From the NCBI RefSeq assembly GCF_006439335.1, contig NZ_SAWY01000007.1, forward strand, positions 1 through 64,000: a DNA stretch of 64,000 bases, in the 5' to 3' direction. The notes beneath the pieces are model-generated. The model made no database searches, was not told the origin of the DNA, and saw nothing but the letters and a program-made list of their open reading frames with translations. The DNA is from Litorilituus lipolyticus (GTDB lineage: Bacteria; Pseudomonadota; Gammaproteobacteria; Enterobacterales; Alteromonadaceae). A program made the position numbers and the translations under genes. Shown here in pieces: positions 10,748-21,437 of this stretch. Position 1 is the first letter of the stretch. Each line of letters opens with the position of its first letter.

Positions 10748-12211
10748 ATGTCAACTCATACGCATTTCATCCAAGGCAATTGGCAAGCAGGCAAAGGCCA
10801 TACCTTCGTTTCAACTAACCCAGCTAATAATGAGCAGTTATGGCAAGGCGAATCTGCAACAGCAGACCAAGTTGAGCAAGCCATTTCCTCTTCACGTGAA
10901 GCCTTTTATCAATGGGCTGACAAGACGTTCGAACAACGTTTGGCTATTGTTGAAAAATTCGCTGAAGTGTTAGCTGAACATAAAGAAGAATTAGCGACCG
11001 CCATTGCACAAGAAACAGGTCGTTTACTTTGGGAAACCAGAACTGAAATTGGTGCTATGGTAGGTAAAGTAGGCATCTCGGTTCGCGCTTTTAATGAGCG
11101 TACTGGCACTGTTGAAAACCCTATGCCTGGTGCAAAAGCATATATTAGACACAGACCGCACGGCGTAGTTGCTGTATTTGGTCCATATAACTTCCCTGCA
11201 CATTTACCAAACAGCCACATTGTTCCGGCTTTACTTGCAGGTAATACCGTTGTATTTAAGCCAAGTGAATTAACACCTCTCGTTGCTCAGATCACTATGA
11301 AACTATGGCAAAAAGCAGGTTTGCCCGATGGTGTTATCAATATGGTTCAAGGTGAAGTTGAAACCGGTAAAGCGTTAGCAAGTCACTCAGGTATAGACGG
11401 GTTATTCTTTACAGGTAGCTCAGCGACAGGACATATTTTACATCAACAATTTGCCGGTCAGCCAGGTAAAATTTTGGCGTTAGAAATGGGCGGGAATAAT
11501 CCTCTAATCGTTAAAGATGTTACAGATATAGATGCAACAGTGCATGACATTATTCAATCTGCTTTTGTTACCACAGGTCAACGTTGTACTTGTGCAAGAC
11601 GCTTATTCTTAGAAAATAATGAAACAGGCGATGCTATTTTAGCGCGCTTAGTTGAAGTGACTCAACAAATAAAAAGTGGTCCATATGATGATAGTGATGC
11701 ATTTATTAGCTCGCTTATCTCTGAAAAGGCAGCCCTTGGATTAGTTGCAGCTCAACAAGAGTTAATCGATTTAGGTGGCAATGTACTGGTTGAGATGAAG
11801 CACACTGCAGGTACCGGTTTTGTTACACCTTCAATAGTTGAAGTCACTAACGTTGCCAACATTCCTGATGAAGAGCATTTTGGTCCTTTACTAAAAGTTT
11901 ATCGCTACGACACATTTGAGCAAGCTATTGAACAAGCTAATGCCACTAGCTTTGGTCTATCTGCTGGCTTACTGAGCGACAGTGAAGCGTTATGGCAACA
12001 ATTTTTAAGCCGCATTCGTGCAGGTATTGTAAACCGTAACCGCCCAACGACTGGCGCAAACAGTGCAGCACCGTTTGGTGGCATTGGTGCCAGTGGTAAC
12101 CACAGAGCTGGCGCTTATTATGCAGCAGATTACTGCGCATTCCCGATTTCTTCTGTAGAAGTTGAAAAAGTAGCGTTACCTGAATCACTTAGCCCTGGAT
12201 TATCATTCTAA
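10748..12211 (+). CDS. astD: N-succinylglutamate 5-semialdehyde dehydrogenase
   Basis: This 487-residue aldehyde dehydrogenase oxidises succinylglutamate semialdehyde to succinylglutamate with NAD. The cofactor segment [10 protein letters not shown] and the catalytic Glu of [13 protein letters not shown] (near 247) are present, as is the nucleophile Cys of GQRCTCARR (near 281). Its stop overlaps the next start (TAATG at 12209-12213), so astE is translationally coupled. Confidence 0.94.
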   Translation: MSTHTHFIQGNWQAGKGHTFVSTNPANNEQLWQGESATADQVEQAISSSREAFYQWADKTFEQRLAIVEKFAEVLAEHKEELATAIAQETGRLLWETRTEIGAMVGKVGISVRAFNERTGTVENPMPGAKAYIRHRPHGVVAVFGPYNFPAHLPNSHIVPALLAGNTVVFKPSELTPLVAQITMKLWQKAGLPDGVINMVQGEVETGKALASHSGIDGLFFTGSSATGHILHQQFAGQPGKILALEMGGNNPLIVKDVTDIDATVHDIIQSAFVTTGQRCTCARRLFLENNETGDAILARLVEVTQQIKSGPYDDSDAFISSLISEKAALGLVAAQQELIDLGGNVLVEMKHTAGTGFVTPSIVEVTNVANIPDEEHFGPLLKVYRYDTFEQAIEQANATSFGLSAGLLSDSEALWQQFLSRIRAGIVNRNRPTTGANSAAPFGGIGASGNHRAGAYYAADYCAFPISSVEVEKVALPESLSPGLSF

Positions 12212-13305
12212 TGACTACTAAAACACCGTTAATCAATGCCTCTTCAGCAGAGTTTACTGAAGCTTTTAATGCCTTTAAAGAAACGGGTGACTTTCTTGCA
12301 ATAACTCAACCATTCGAGCAAGGTTTAGAAAATCAAGAAAATGCCTCTTTGACATTTTCTCTTTCTCAAGCGACAGCTAAGTTACTTGATATCGGTGTAA
12401 TAGTAATAGAACCAAATGAACTTGCACTGCCGTTAAAGAATATTGTTATTTCATCAGGTATTCACGGTAATGAAACTGCGCCTATCGAAATAGTCAACCA
12501 AATGCTTAAAGATATTGTGCAAGGTAGACGTCATGTGGCTCACCGTACTTTATTCATTATTGGTAACCCAGTGTCAATGAACATAAGTAAACGTTTTTCT
12601 GTTGAAAACTTGAATCGCTTATTCTGTGGAAAATATAACGATATTGCGCCATGTTATGAAAAAGAACGTGCTGAAAAATTAGAAACATACGTTAGTAACT
12701 TTTTTAATCATGTTGGTAGCGACTTTGCGTCAAACGGAGCTACAACGTATCACTATGATCTGCACACAGCCATTAGACCTTCAAAACATGAGAAGTTCGC
12801 TATTTACCCTTACCAGGGTGATAAACCTTGGGACAAAGAACAACTCGCCTTTATGCGAGCATGTGGGGTCAGTACTATATTATTTGGTCATGCTCCCAGC
12901 GGGACTTTCTCATACTACAGCAGCGCCAATTTCTCAGCCCACGCCTTCACAGTAGAGCTCGGCAAAGTAAGAGGATTTGGTGAAAATGACATGTCTAAAT
13001 TTGCAGCTGCTTACAATACCCTATCGGCATTTGTTAGCAATGAAGCTATAGCGCTTAAAGAATTCGATAATGCCGACTTTAATTTATTTAAAGTGTTAGG
13101 TGACATCACTAAATATACAGATAACTTTAAGCTTAATGTTGCTGACGATGTCAGTAACTTTACTGGGTACCCAGCAGGCACTTTGTTAGCTGAAGATGAA
13201 CAAAACTATCAAACCACCCATGAAGGTGAAAGCATTGTATTTCCTAATGCCAATGTTGGTATCAACCAACGTGCTGCATTAATGGTTATACCTTGTGAAT
13301 TATAA
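12211..13305 (+). CDS. astE: Succinylglutamate desuccinylase
   Basis: This 364-residue zinc carboxypeptidase-like enzyme hydrolyses succinylglutamate to glutamate and succinate, ending the AST pathway. The zinc ligands are visible as His and Glu of SGIHGNETAPIE (near 92) and His of DLHTAIRPS (near 188). A later Glu in AFTVELGKVRGFGEND is the likely general base. It overlaps astD by one base and ends the catabolic block. Confidence 0.92.
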   Translation: MTTKTPLINASSAEFTEAFNAFKETGDFLAITQPFEQGLENQENASLTFSLSQATAKLLDIGVIVIEPNELALPLKNIVISSGIHGNETAPIEIVNQMLKDIVQGRRHVAHRTLFIIGNPVSMNISKRFSVENLNRLFCGKYNDIAPCYEKERAEKLETYVSNFFNHVGSDFASNGATTYHYDLHTAIRPSKHEKFAIYPYQGDKPWDKEQLAFMRACGVSTILFGHAPSGTFSYYSSANFSAHAFTVELGKVRGFGENDMSKFAAAYNTLSAFVSNEAIALKEFDNADFNLFKVLGDITKYTDNFKLNVADDVSNFTGYPAGTLLAEDEQNYQTTHEGESIVFPNANVGINQRAALMVIPCEL

Positions 13306-13409
13306 ATAGATTTAATGATAAAGCGTCATACTGGTCCGCTTAATGACCAGTCATTAATTAATCAGCTATCATATAACAGCGATTAATCACTGAATAAAAG
13401 AGGAAACTC

Positions 13410-14474
13410 ATGAGCAAAACTAAAGTATCGATTATTGGCGGCGCAGGCTATGGCGCTGCAGAATTACTTCGCCACTTAATTGTCCGTGATGATGTAGAAG
13501 TATTACGTGTTTCAAGTAAAGACTACGTTGGAAAAACCATTGGTCAAGTTCATCGTTCTTTATTTGGTTTAGATAAAACTGACCTAGTTATTGAAGATAT
13601 TACACCACAAGCTTGTGTCGAAGGTGCTGATATTGTTTTCTTAGCGATGCCACACATCATTACTGCTCGCGTAGCGATGGAGTTGTTTGATACAGGTGTT
13701 CGTATCATTGATTTATCAGGTGACTTCCGTTTAGATAGTTTGGATGACTACATTCGCGATTACGCTCCTGAGCATCCGTGTGCAGAGCGATTAGGTACGT
13801 TTACTTACGGTATGCCTGAGCTAAACGCTGAAGCCATTAAAGAAGCTCAATATGTTGCAAGCCCTGGTTGTTTTGCGACAGGTATTGCTGTTGGTTTATT
13901 ACCATTAGCTAAGGCAGGTATTCTGGTTGATAGTAACGTTAGAACAGTAGCCATGACTGGCTCATCTGGTTCTGGTGTTCGTCCAATTGAAGGTACGCAT
14001 CACCCTGTACGCACAAATAACTTAAAAGCATACAAAACGCTACAACATCAGCACAGAGCTGAAATTTTACAAACATTAGGTAAAGCGGGCGCAAGCAATA
14101 CCTCTCTTGATTTTATCCCAGTATCAGCTCCGCTTGTTCGTGGTATTTTAGCTATTTCACAATTAGACTTGCCTGAAAACTTTTCAGAAGCTGATATTCA
14201 AAAACTATATGAAGAATACTATGCCGATCAGCGTAGTGTTATCGTTATGCCTGTAGGTCAAAGCCCTGAAGTGGTAGCCGTTAAAAATACTATTCGTGTT
14301 GAAGTAGGTATCAGTGTTCGTATTGACGAAGTTACAGGTCAACGTACCTTAGCGTGTATCACAGCAATAGATAACCTTGTTAAAGGTGGTGCTGGGCAAG
14401 CCATTCAAAGCTTCAATTTAATGACAGGTAAAGATGCTTCGTTTGGTCTTGATCAGCCTGGTATTTGGCCATAA
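13410..14474 (+). CDS. argC: N-acetyl-gamma-glutamyl-phosphate reductase
   Basis: This 354-residue reductase makes N-acetylglutamate semialdehyde from acetylglutamyl phosphate with NADPH. The Rossmann motif GGAGYGAAELLRHL is at residues 10-23, and the catalytic Cys lies in ASPGCFATG (near 153). The PGCFAT form and the length, somewhat above the usual 310-335 residues, set it apart from the enteric type (PGCYPT). It follows astE by 104 bases that include a 7-base-pair hairpin (13330-13351) without a T run. A GAGG ribosome site precedes the ATG. The pairing with catabolic ast genes is unusual. Confidence 0.88.
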   Translation: MSKTKVSIIGGAGYGAAELLRHLIVRDDVEVLRVSSKDYVGKTIGQVHRSLFGLDKTDLVIEDITPQACVEGADIVFLAMPHIITARVAMELFDTGVRIIDLSGDFRLDSLDDYIRDYAPEHPCAERLGTFTYGMPELNAEAIKEAQYVASPGCFATGIAVGLLPLAKAGILVDSNVRTVAMTGSSGSGVRPIEGTHHPVRTNNLKAYKTLQHQHRAEILQTLGKAGASNTSLDFIPVSAPLVRGILAISQLDLPENFSEADIQKLYEEYYADQRSVIVMPVGQSPEVVAVKNTIRVEVGISVRIDEVTGQRTLACITAIDNLVKGGAGQAIQSFNLMTGKDASFGLDQPGIWP

Positions 14475-14487
14475 ATAAGGCTTTATT

Positions 14488-15330
14488 ATGACTGACAATC
14501 AAAGTCATCAACCTATCGCTGTCGTAAAAGTCGGCGGCGATGTATTACAAGGTGAAGTTGAACGTAGTGGTATCGCCGCTAATGTAAAGGATCTTGTTGA
14601 TGCTGGCTGGCGTGTAGTGCTGTTGCATGGCGGCGGCCCACAGGTCAATGAATTACAAGAAAAGCATGGTTTAGTGCCAAATAAAGTCGCTGGACGAAGA
14701 ATTACCAGTGAAGCTGATTTACTTGTTGTTAAACAAGCCATTTGCGGAGAAGTAAACGTAAGCTTAGCACAAGAGTTACAGCAGGTTGGTGTTAATGCTT
14801 TTGCTTGTAATGGTGCATCTGGAAAGCTTGTTACGGCAACTAAACGACCGCCTAGAGTAATGTCAGGTGCTGGTGACAAACCTATTGATTTTGGTGAAGT
14901 GGGTGATGTAGCCTCAGTTAATGCGGCATTATTAACGCAGTTAACTGAATTAGGCTTAGTCCCTGTTATTGCCACCTTAGGCGTAGAAGAGGACTCTGGG
15001 CGTATTTTTAATATCAATGCAGATACGACGGTTGTGCAAATTGCCAGAGCGCTTAAAGCAGACTTATTACTACTTACTACTGCTGTAGGAGCCATATACG
15101 GTGAACTCGGTGATGAAGATACACGTATTGCCCATGTCAACGAACAAGAAGCGCGTGAACTAATCAACGAAGGAGTTATCCAAGGCGGTATGATACCTAA
15201 GGTAGAAGAAGCATTATCAGTGTTAGTTGATGGCGTTAAAAATATTGCTATTGTTGGACCTCAAATTAAAGGGGCATTCCTTGATGTTGCTGTCGGCAAA
15301 GGCGATAAGGGCACACGCATTAGTTTATAA
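14488..15330 (+). CDS. argB: Acetylglutamate kinase
   Basis: This 280-residue amino-acid kinase phosphorylates N-acetylglutamate. The ATP-site lysine is in VVKVGGDVL (near 15), the Gly-rich loop is LLHGGGPQVNEL, and the acetylglutamate site includes VAGRRITSEADL. The C-terminal IQGGMIPKVEEAL contains the second catalytic lysine. It begins 13 bases after argC and is followed by a strong terminator; argF, argG and argH are not nearby. Confidence 0.9.
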   Translation: MTDNQSHQPIAVVKVGGDVLQGEVERSGIAANVKDLVDAGWRVVLLHGGGPQVNELQEKHGLVPNKVAGRRITSEADLLVVKQAICGEVNVSLAQELQQVGVNAFACNGASGKLVTATKRPPRVMSGAGDKPIDFGEVGDVASVNAALLTQLTELGLVPVIATLGVEEDSGRIFNINADTTVVQIARALKADLLLLTTAVGAIYGELGDEDTRIAHVNEQEARELINEGVIQGGMIPKVEEALSVLVDGVKNIAIVGPQIKGAFLDVAVGKGDKGTRISL

Positions 15331-15375
15331 TTGCAAACAAGCCAATATTGTATAAATAGCATACACCATACCTAA

Positions 15376-15416
15376 AGCACCTTGTTCTCACTCTAACAGA
15401 ACAAGGTGCTTTTTTA
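15376..15416 (+). terminator. Intrinsic terminator after argB
   Basis: A 13-base-pair stem (AGCACCTTGTTCT with AGAACAAGGTGCT) closes a 9-base loop and is followed by six T. This is a textbook rho-independent terminator closing the ast-argCB block. Confidence 0.92.
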
Positions 15417-15560
15417 TTGTAGCTATTCATTTTTTTTCTTTTTACATTCCTTTATTGTTCATCTGTGGTATAAACTGAGTAGTAGAAATTACAAACAATT
15501 TTAAGCTGCTATAATCAAACGAAAGTAGTTTGAATTTTCTCAAAGGTAACAATTAATATT

Positions 15561-15920
15561 ATGGTTACAGACACTGAAGGTTATATTCACATTATAGAAT
15601 ACCTCACTGAGCATTTGAGTTTGTTTGAAAACTCTGCCACAGCTGAAGACTCAGAGTCTGTGATGGAAGTAATAGAAATTGAGCTCAGTGAACAAATCAT
15701 CATGGTTTGTAGTCAAAATTCAACTCTCTCCTTCAATCAACGTAATGCAATAATTCGAGAAGTTGATGCTATTGTATATGACTTAGAAGAAATTCTAAGT
15801 GGCGTTGTTAATAATCCTGTAACCGCCGAACAGAGAACATTCATTAAAGAATTTGCTGGCCTTATCAAAAACCTATTTGATAGCGTAATAAATACCCTCC
15901 TTACGAAACAAGACGAATAA
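15561..15920 (+). CDS. Small hypothetical protein
   Basis: This 119-residue acidic protein is not recognised. It is predicted to be almost entirely helical (e.g. SESVMEVIEIELSEQII, FIKEFAGLIKNLFDSVINTLL) with no signal peptide or membrane segment, and may form a small helical bundle. It stands alone between the argB terminator and the yhfA-like gene. Confidence 0.6.
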   Translation: MVTDTEGYIHIIEYLTEHLSLFENSATAEDSESVMEVIEIELSEQIIMVCSQNSTLSFNQRNAIIREVDAIVYDLEEILSGVVNNPVTAEQRTFIKEFAGLIKNLFDSVINTLLTKQDE

Positions 15921-16025
15921 ACTAGATATTGCTTAGACTTACACAATAATATTGTAAGGTTGGCGCAATAAATCTTTGGTAATATAGTGGTTATCCCCTC
16001 TCCTTTTTAATTAAGAGATTTTACA

Positions 16026-16433
16026 ATGAAAGCACAAGTAAAGTGGCTCGGTGAAGAGCTTTTTTTGGGTACATCAGCAAGTGGTCATACGATGGTTCTT
16101 GATGCAAATGGCGGTAATCTAGCACCAAGCCCTTTAGAAAATGTTCTCATATCGCTCGGCGGTTGCTCATCGGTTGATGTTGTCAGCATTTTACAAAAAA
16201 CACGCCAACAGGTTGATGAATGTTATGTTGAGATTACCGGAACACGTGTTGATAGCGTTCCTAAGCTATTTAAAGACATTCACCTACACTTTGTAGTGAC
16301 TGGAAAAGATATTGCAGAAAAACATGTCGAGCGAGCTGTAAGTTTATCTGCTGACAAATATTGCTCTGTAGCTTTGATGTTAGCAGAGAAAGTTAATATC
16401 ACCCATGACTTTGAAATTAGAAATAAAGATTAG
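16026..16433 (+). CDS. OsmC/Ohr family protein, YhfA-like
   Basis: This 135-residue OsmC-fold protein keeps the two redox cysteines of the family, in SLGGCSSVDVV (near 48) and DKYCSVALML (near 118). It is closest to the YhfA branch. In E. coli yhfA lies next to prkB, and here a prkB-type gene lies about 1 kb away on the other strand. The function of YhfA itself is unknown; the family reduces peroxides. Confidence 0.85.
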   Translation: MKAQVKWLGEELFLGTSASGHTMVLDANGGNLAPSPLENVLISLGGCSSVDVVSILQKTRQQVDECYVEITGTRVDSVPKLFKDIHLHFVVTGKDIAEKHVERAVSLSADKYCSVALMLAEKVNITHDFEIRNKD

Positions 16434-16442
16434 ATAAAAAAT

Positions 16443-16483
16443 AGCTCCCCTTCAAAATAATTAATTTATTAAGGGGAATAGCT
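16443..16483. terminator. Possible hairpin between converging genes
   Basis: AGCTCCCCTT pairs with AAGGGGAATAGCT with a three-base bulge, across a short AT-rich loop, where the yhfA-like gene and the APH-fold gene converge. It overlaps the 3' end of the latter. The T runs are weak. Confidence 0.4.
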
Positions 16484-17423
16484 CTCGCGCGATAGTTGAC
16501 CAATTATCGCGCTTACCTATCTTAGGTACCTGTCCCATGACGAAATTTATGTCTGAGGCTTCTCTGATTAATGCTAGTGACATGAGTACATCCTGCATCT
16601 CATCCATTTTCTCAGTACTTATAATTCCATATTGCTCTATCATCGCTTTATAAAGGACTTTATCGCCTTGCACCATAAAGCAACAGGGAGTTAATACTTC
16701 ATACAGATGGCTTTTTCCTATAATTGCATCGCCAAAATCGAGAACACCGCTAATAGCCCACTGAGAGCCGTTTTGCTGTGCCATTAAGTTCCAAGGATGC
16801 AAATCCATGTGGATGAAACAATTATTATCAATTTGAAGATCTGATAAATGCTCTTCTAAGTATGAGGTAATTTGTTGATACAGATGGTCATCAAGCTTGT
16901 TTCTTTTATGCCTAGCTAAGCAGTCTTCTTTTAATCGCGCAATATATGTTGACCAATCAACCGACAAACAAGAAACCTGAAGAGGCTTAACTTGACTGAA
17001 TTCTCGCATCAGTTGACCGACTTGCTTAATAATTGGGAGTTTTTCTTGCTGAGTTAACCCTGGCCAGATTTCTGCTAAACAAATACCTGAAAGCTTTGTC
17101 ATCACAAGGTATAACCAGCCATTGATTTCACCATGTGCGATAAGTGCAGGTCGCTCAACCGAAAGATCTTCAACAAGGATGCTATTTATATCGATCTCTT
17201 TTAATCCTTGCGAGATCCAATTGGGTGGTACTACTTTAACAATATATGCGTCGTTCAAGTCAAATAAGGCATTCCCACCCTCATTAATTCGATGCCATTG
17301 CCCAGCACCTAAGGCGTAATCTTCCTGTAGGGTTTCGAGTAAAGGCAACCAAAAAGATAGTGCAAAATTATCTATAATTTCACACGCATGTTGATAACTC
17401 GGTTGATTTGGTAGTTTGACCAT
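16461..17423 (-). CDS. APH-fold phosphotransferase (aminoglycoside phosphotransferase/choline kinase family)
   Basis: This 320-residue protein has the protein-kinase-like fold of small-molecule kinases. The catalytic loop is HMDLHPWNLM (H-x-D-x4-N, near 206) and the metal-binding Asp is in SGVLDFGDAIIG (near 230). An ATP-site Lys in DAYIVKVVPP is near 61. The substrate is unknown, and there is no reason to call it a resistance gene. It lies 54 bases downstream of prkB on the same strand. Confidence 0.75.
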   Translation of the reverse strand: MVKLPNQPSYQHACEIIDNFALSFWLPLLETLQEDYALGAGQWHRINEGGNALFDLNDAYIVKVVPPNWISQGLKEIDINSILVEDLSVERPALIAHGEINGWLYLVMTKLSGICLAEIWPGLTQQEKLPIIKQVGQLMREFSQVKPLQVSCLSVDWSTYIARLKEDCLARHKRNKLDDHLYQQITSYLEEHLSDLQIDNNCFIHMDLHPWNLMAQQNGSQWAISGVLDFGDAIIGKSHLYEVLTPCCFMVQGDKVLYKAMIEQYGIISTEKMDEMQDVLMSLALIREASDINFVMGQVPKIGKRDNWSTIARELFPLIN

Positions 17424-17477
17424 AAAATGAGTTAGATCACTCTTAGTATAAATAAAGGGAAATCTCTATTTGTTCGT

Positions 17478-18377
17478 TTAAAGGTCGCTCATCCAATCTA
17501 ACTGCTTATTAGCTTGCGTTTTTCTTTCGATGAGATCACGTATTAAGGGGGTTAAAATTAATTCCATTGCCAATCCCATTTTACCACCTGGTACCACTAA
17601 TGTACTGACCCTAGACATAAATGAACCATCAATCATTCTTAGGTAGTACTGAAAATCGACATTCTTGACTTCTCTAAAGCGAATAACTACAAAGCTTTCA
17701 TCTAGGGAAGGGATGGCTTTAGCACTAAATGGGTTGGAAGTATCAACGGTAGGGACACGCTGAAAATTAATGTGCGTACGTGAGAATTGTGGCGTGATAA
17801 AAGAAATATAATCTTCCATACTTCTAACGATACTGGCTGTAACAGCTTCTCTGCTGTGACCACGTTTATTGGTATCGCGAATAATTTTTTGAATCCATTC
17901 TAAGTTAACGATTGGTACCATGCCTATTAGCAAATCAACATGCTTAGCCACATCAATTGTGTCAGTTACCACGCCACCATGAAGTCCTTCATAATAAAGT
18001 AAATCTGTGCCCTCCCCTAAATCTTCCCAAGGGGTGAAAGTACCAGGCATTTGGTTATAAGGTACAGCTTCATCAAAGGTGTGTAAATAACGTCTGGTTT
18101 TACCTTTACCATGTTCACCATAATCGCGAAATAGCCGTTCTAGAGCTTCAAAATCATTTGCCTTATCTCCGAAATAACTAATATTCTCACCAGACTCTTT
18201 AGCTTTTCTTTTCTCCATATCCATTTCTTGGCGTGAAAAGCGGTGAAAGCTATCCCCTTCAACATTAACAGAGCTAATACCTAATGTTCTAAAGATATGT
18301 TCAAACGATGATGTTGTCGTTGACGTACCGGCTCCAGATGAACCAGTGACGGCAATAATAGGGTTTCTTGATGACAT
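17478..18377 (-). CDS. prkB: Phosphoribulokinase (PrkB type)
   Basis: This 299-residue protein has a P-loop in VTGSSGAGTSTTTSSF (near 10-25) and the family segments VEGDSFHRFSRQEMD and YYEGLHGGV. It belongs to the PrkB class found in heterotrophs with no Rubisco, as in E. coli, where its substrate and role are unclear. No Calvin-cycle gene is nearby, so a carbon-fixation role should not be assumed. Confidence 0.9.
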   Translation of the reverse strand: MSSRNPIIAVTGSSGAGTSTTTSSFEHIFRTLGISSVNVEGDSFHRFSRQEMDMEKRKAKESGENISYFGDKANDFEALERLFRDYGEHGKGKTRRYLHTFDEAVPYNQMPGTFTPWEDLGEGTDLLYYEGLHGGVVTDTIDVAKHVDLLIGMVPIVNLEWIQKIIRDTNKRGHSREAVTASIVRSMEDYISFITPQFSRTHINFQRVPTVDTSNPFSAKAIPSLDESFVVIRFREVKNVDFQYYLRMIDGSFMSRVSTLVVPGGKMGLAMELILTPLIRDLIERKTQANKQLDWMSDL

Positions 18378-18510
18378 ACTCTGTTTCGCTAGCGAGGTAA
18401 ATTACAGGATCTAAATTTATACGGTGTATTAACGCATAGGTCAAGTAAGTAAGATACCAACAGGGTATATTTGCCTATTAACGCTAGTTATTTGATATAA
18501 CATGAGCAAT

Positions 18511-18538
18511 AAAAAACCGAGCATATAGCTCGGTTTTT
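18511..18538 (-). terminator. Terminator of the alpha ribosomal operon
   Basis: The stem AAACCGAGC-TATAT-GCTCGGTTT, followed on the minus strand by T, lies 25 bases after the rplQ stop and ends the spc-alpha transcription unit. Confidence 0.9.
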
Positions 18539-18562
18539 AAATCATGAAGATTAAGCGATTGC

Positions 18563-18967
18563 TTAAGCTTCAGCTGACTCTTCAACTACTTCAGGAGCAT
18601 CTTCTACTACTGGGCGGTCTACTAACTCAATGTAAGCCATAGGCGCTTTATCACCAGTACGGAAACCACATTTTAAAATGCGAGTGTAACCACCTGGGCG
18701 ATCTTGGTAACGTGCACCAAGTTCGCTGAATAAAATACCTACTACTTCTTTGTCTTGTGTACGAGCAAACGCTAAACGGCGGTTTGCAACACTGTCGGTT
18801 TTGGCCAATGTAATCAATGGCTCAACTACCATACGTAGTTCTTTAGCTTTAGCAACAGTCGTTTTGATAACGCCGTGCTTAACTAAAGAGCTTGCCATAT
18901 TGCGGAACATCGCTTTACGATGACTGCTATTACGGTTTAACTGGCGACCGCTGTGACGATGACGCAT
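18563..18967 (-). CDS. rplQ: 50S ribosomal protein L17
   Basis: This 134-residue L17 of the large subunit starts with the family N-terminus [20 protein letters not shown]. The acidic C-terminal tail ([13 protein letters not shown]) extends past the conserved core. It is the last gene of the alpha operon, 43 bases after rpoA. Confidence 0.97.
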   Translation of the reverse strand: MRHRHSGRQLNRNSSHRKAMFRNMASSLVKHGVIKTTVAKAKELRMVVEPLITLAKTDSVANRRLAFARTQDKEVVGILFSELGARYQDRPGGYTRILKCGFRTGDKAPMAYIELVDRPVVEDAPEVVEESAEA

Positions 18968-19010
18968 AAGTTAATCCTTCTCTCAAACTATTAAAAAAAC
19001 GATGATCGAA

Positions 19011-20000
19011 CTAGTCGTTGTCAACGATGCTTTCAGGCGGCCAATTTTCTAAGCGCATACCTAAAGATAAACCACGAGACGCTAAAACGTCTTTGATTTC
19101 AGTTAAAGACTTCTTACCTAAATTAGGCGTTTTAAGAAGCTCAACTTCAGCACGTTGTACTAAATCACCAATATATTGAATTGCTTCTGCTTTTAGACAG
19201 TTAGCTGAACGAACAGTTAACTCTAAGTCATCAACAGGACGAAGCAAAATAGGGTCAAACAATGGTTTCTCTTCCACTTGCTCAACTTCTTTAATATCAC
19301 GTAGTTCAACAAACGCATCTAGCTGTTCAGCTAAAATGGTTGAAGCACGACGGATTGCTTCTTCTGGATCTAACGTACCGTTAGTTTCCATGTCTAATAC
19401 TAATTTGTCTAAATCTGTACGTTGTTCAACACGTGCAGAATCAACATCATAAGCAATTCTTACTACAGGACTGAATGAGGCATCAACCAACAAACGACCA
19501 ATAGCACGATCTTCTTCCTCGGCATCACGGCGCGTAGAAGCTGGAACATAACCACGTCCCATTTCAACTTTAATACGCATGCTGATAGAGCCATCACCTG
19601 TTAAGGTGCAGATAACATGATCTGGATTAGCAATAGTTACATCGCCATCATGCTGAATATCAGCTGCCGTTACAGGGCCTTCACCAGACTTAGTTAAGGT
19701 CAGAACGGCTTCATCTTTGCCTTCTAAAATAACTGCAAGCCCTTTAAGGTTTAACAATATTTCGATGATGTCTTCTTGAACACCTTCTTTACTACTGTAC
19801 TCGTGTAATACACCGTCAATTTCAACTTCAGTTACAGCACAACCTGGCATTGAAGATAAAAGGATACGGCGTAAAGCATTACCTAAAGTGTGACCAAAAC
19901 CACGTTCTAATGGCTCTAAAGTTACCTTAGCACGACGAGCACTAACGGTTTCAATGCCTACTAAGCGTGGTCTAAGGAATTCGGTTACAGAACCCTGCAT
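19011..20000 (-). CDS. rpoA: DNA-directed RNA polymerase alpha subunit
   Basis: This 329-residue alpha subunit has the dimerising N-terminal domain (about 1-235; [20 protein letters not shown]) and the C-terminal domain (about 250-329; [37 protein letters not shown]) that contacts UP elements and activators. It lies between rpsD and rplQ as usual. Confidence 0.98.
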   Translation of the reverse strand: MQGSVTEFLRPRLVGIETVSARRAKVTLEPLERGFGHTLGNALRRILLSSMPGCAVTEVEIDGVLHEYSSKEGVQEDIIEILLNLKGLAVILEGKDEAVLTLTKSGEGPVTAADIQHDGDVTIANPDHVICTLTGDGSISMRIKVEMGRGYVPASTRRDAEEEDRAIGRLLVDASFSPVVRIAYDVDSARVEQRTDLDKLVLDMETNGTLDPEEAIRRASTILAEQLDAFVELRDIKEVEQVEEKPLFDPILLRPVDDLELTVRSANCLKAEAIQYIGDLVQRAEVELLKTPNLGKKSLTEIKDVLASRGLSLGMRLENWPPESIVDND

Positions 20001-20025
20001 ATATGTCCTCTCTTAAAGTGCAACT

Positions 20026-20646
20026 TTACTTAGAGTAAAGTTCAACAATCAACTGTTCATTAATTTCCGCAGATAAATCAGCACGATCTGGAACACGTTT
20101 GAACACGCCTTCAAGCTTCTTGTTATCTACTTCTACCCAGACAGGCTTCTCGCGTTGTTCAGCTAATTCTAAAGCAGCGATGATACGTGCTTGAGTTTTA
20201 GATTTCTCACGAACAGAAACCACATCTTCAGCTTTAACAGTGAAAGATGGAATATTAACTACAACGCCGTTTACTACGATAGCCTTATGGCTAACTAATT
20301 GACGAGCTTCAGCACGAGTGCTTGCATAGCCCATACGGTATACAACGTTATCTAAGCGTTTTTCTAAAAGTTGTAACAAGTTTTCACCTGTATTACCTTT
20401 TAAACGTGCCGCTTCTTTGTAGTAATTACTAAATTGTTTCTCAAGTACACCGTAAATACGACGAACTTTTTGTTTTTCACGAAGTTGAACACCGTAATCA
20501 GATAAACGACCGCGACGGGCGCCGTGCTGACCAGGAATTGTTTCGATTTTACATTTAGTGTCAATAGCTCTAACACCGCTTTTAAGGAACAAATCTGTAC
20601 CTTCACGACGGCTAAGCTTTAACTTAGGACCTAAATATCTTGCCAT
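20026..20646 (-). CDS. rpsD: 30S ribosomal protein S4
   Basis: This 206-residue S4 starts [16 protein letters not shown] and carries the S4 RNA-binding domain ([27 protein letters not shown], about 94-120). In enteric bacteria S4 represses the alpha operon by binding the leader before rpsM, and the matching leader is visible here. Confidence 0.98.
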   Translation of the reverse strand: MARYLGPKLKLSRREGTDLFLKSGVRAIDTKCKIETIPGQHGARRGRLSDYGVQLREKQKVRRIYGVLEKQFSNYYKEAARLKGNTGENLLQLLEKRLDNVVYRMGYASTRAEARQLVSHKAIVVNGVVVNIPSFTVKAEDVVSVREKSKTQARIIAALELAEQREKPVWVEVDNKKLEGVFKRVPDRADLSAEINEQLIVELYSK

Positions 20647-20677
20647 TTTCTTTCTCCAACTATCCTAAAAAGAGCGA

Positions 20678-21067
20678 TTAAACGCGACGTTTCTTAGGAG
20701 GACGACAACCATTATGAGGAATTGGTGTAACGTCTGTAATGTTGGTGATTTTAAAACCAGCAGCATTTAAGGCACGGATAGCAGATTCACGACCTGGACC
20801 TGGACCTTTAACGAACACTTCAATATTCTTCAAGCCAAACTCTTTTGCAGCAGCGCCAGCGCGATCTGCAGCTACTTGCGCAGCAAAAGGTGTAGATTTA
20901 CGTGAACCACGGAAACCTGAACCACCTGCAGTCGCCCAAGATAAAGCATTACCTTGACGATCTGTAAGAGTCACGATTGTGTTGTTGAAAGAAGCATGGA
21001 TATGAGCCATGCCATCAGCAACTTGTTTTTTTACGCGTTTACGCGTACGAACTGGGGTTTTAGCCAT
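20678..21067 (-). CDS. rpsK: 30S ribosomal protein S11
   Basis: This 129-residue S11 has the signature segments [19 protein letters not shown] and [18 protein letters not shown], and ends in [13 protein letters not shown]. It lies 13 bases after rpsM in the alpha operon. Confidence 0.98.
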   Translation of the reverse strand: MAKTPVRTRKRVKKQVADGMAHIHASFNNTIVTLTDRQGNALSWATAGGSGFRGSRKSTPFAAQVAADRAGAAAKEFGLKNIEVFVKGPGPGRESAIRALNAAGFKITNITDVTPIPHNGCRPPKKRRV

Positions 21068-21080
21068 TGTCTAGTTCCTC

Positions 21081-21437
21081 TTACTTCTTAATTGGCTTAC
21101 GAGGACCTTTACGTGTACGCGCATTTGTTTTAGTGCGTTGACCACGTAGAGGAAGACTGCGACGGTGACGAATGCCACGGAAACAACCTAAATCCATAAG
21201 ACGTTTAATGTTCATTGAAACTTCACGGCGTAAATCACCTTCTACGGTGAATTTATCCACTTCTGCACGAAGCAAATCAATTTGAGCTTCGTCTAATTCA
21301 CTGATCTTCGTTGATTCAGCGATACCAGTTGCCGCACAAATTGCTTTTGCACGGGTTGCACCGATACCGTAAATCGCAGTAATGGCGATTACTGCATGCT
21401 TACGATCAGGGATGTTAATGCCAGCGATACGGGCCAC
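21081..21437 (-). CDS. rpsM: 30S ribosomal protein S13
   Basis: This S13 protein has 118 residues from the chosen start and opens (M)[18 protein letters not shown]. The start is GTG at 21437, with AGGAG eight bases upstream. An upstream in-frame GTG at 21443 has only two bases of spacing and would add two residues not seen in the family. A GTG start after this spacing matches the E. coli alpha operon. The C-terminus [17 protein letters not shown] is typical. Confidence 0.97.
   Translation of the reverse strand: MARIAGINIPDRKHAVIAITAIYGIGATRAKAICAATGIAESTKISELDEAQIDLLRAEVDKFTVEGDLRREVSMNIKRLMDLGCFRGIRHRRSLPLRGQRTKTNARTRKGPRKPIKK

Noticed and set aside
14508-15167. 219-residue open frame antisense to argB
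   Set aside because: It is entirely inside argB on the other strand, Ser/Thr/Pro-rich with no family features. ArgB has all its motifs.
16461-17423. Aminoglycoside resistance gene
   Set aside because: The APH fold includes many metabolic kinases. There is no mobile context or specific resistance signature.
17478-18377. Phosphoribulokinase as a sign of carbon fixation
   Set aside because: The sequence is the PrkB type of heterotrophs, and no Rubisco or other Calvin-cycle gene is in the window.
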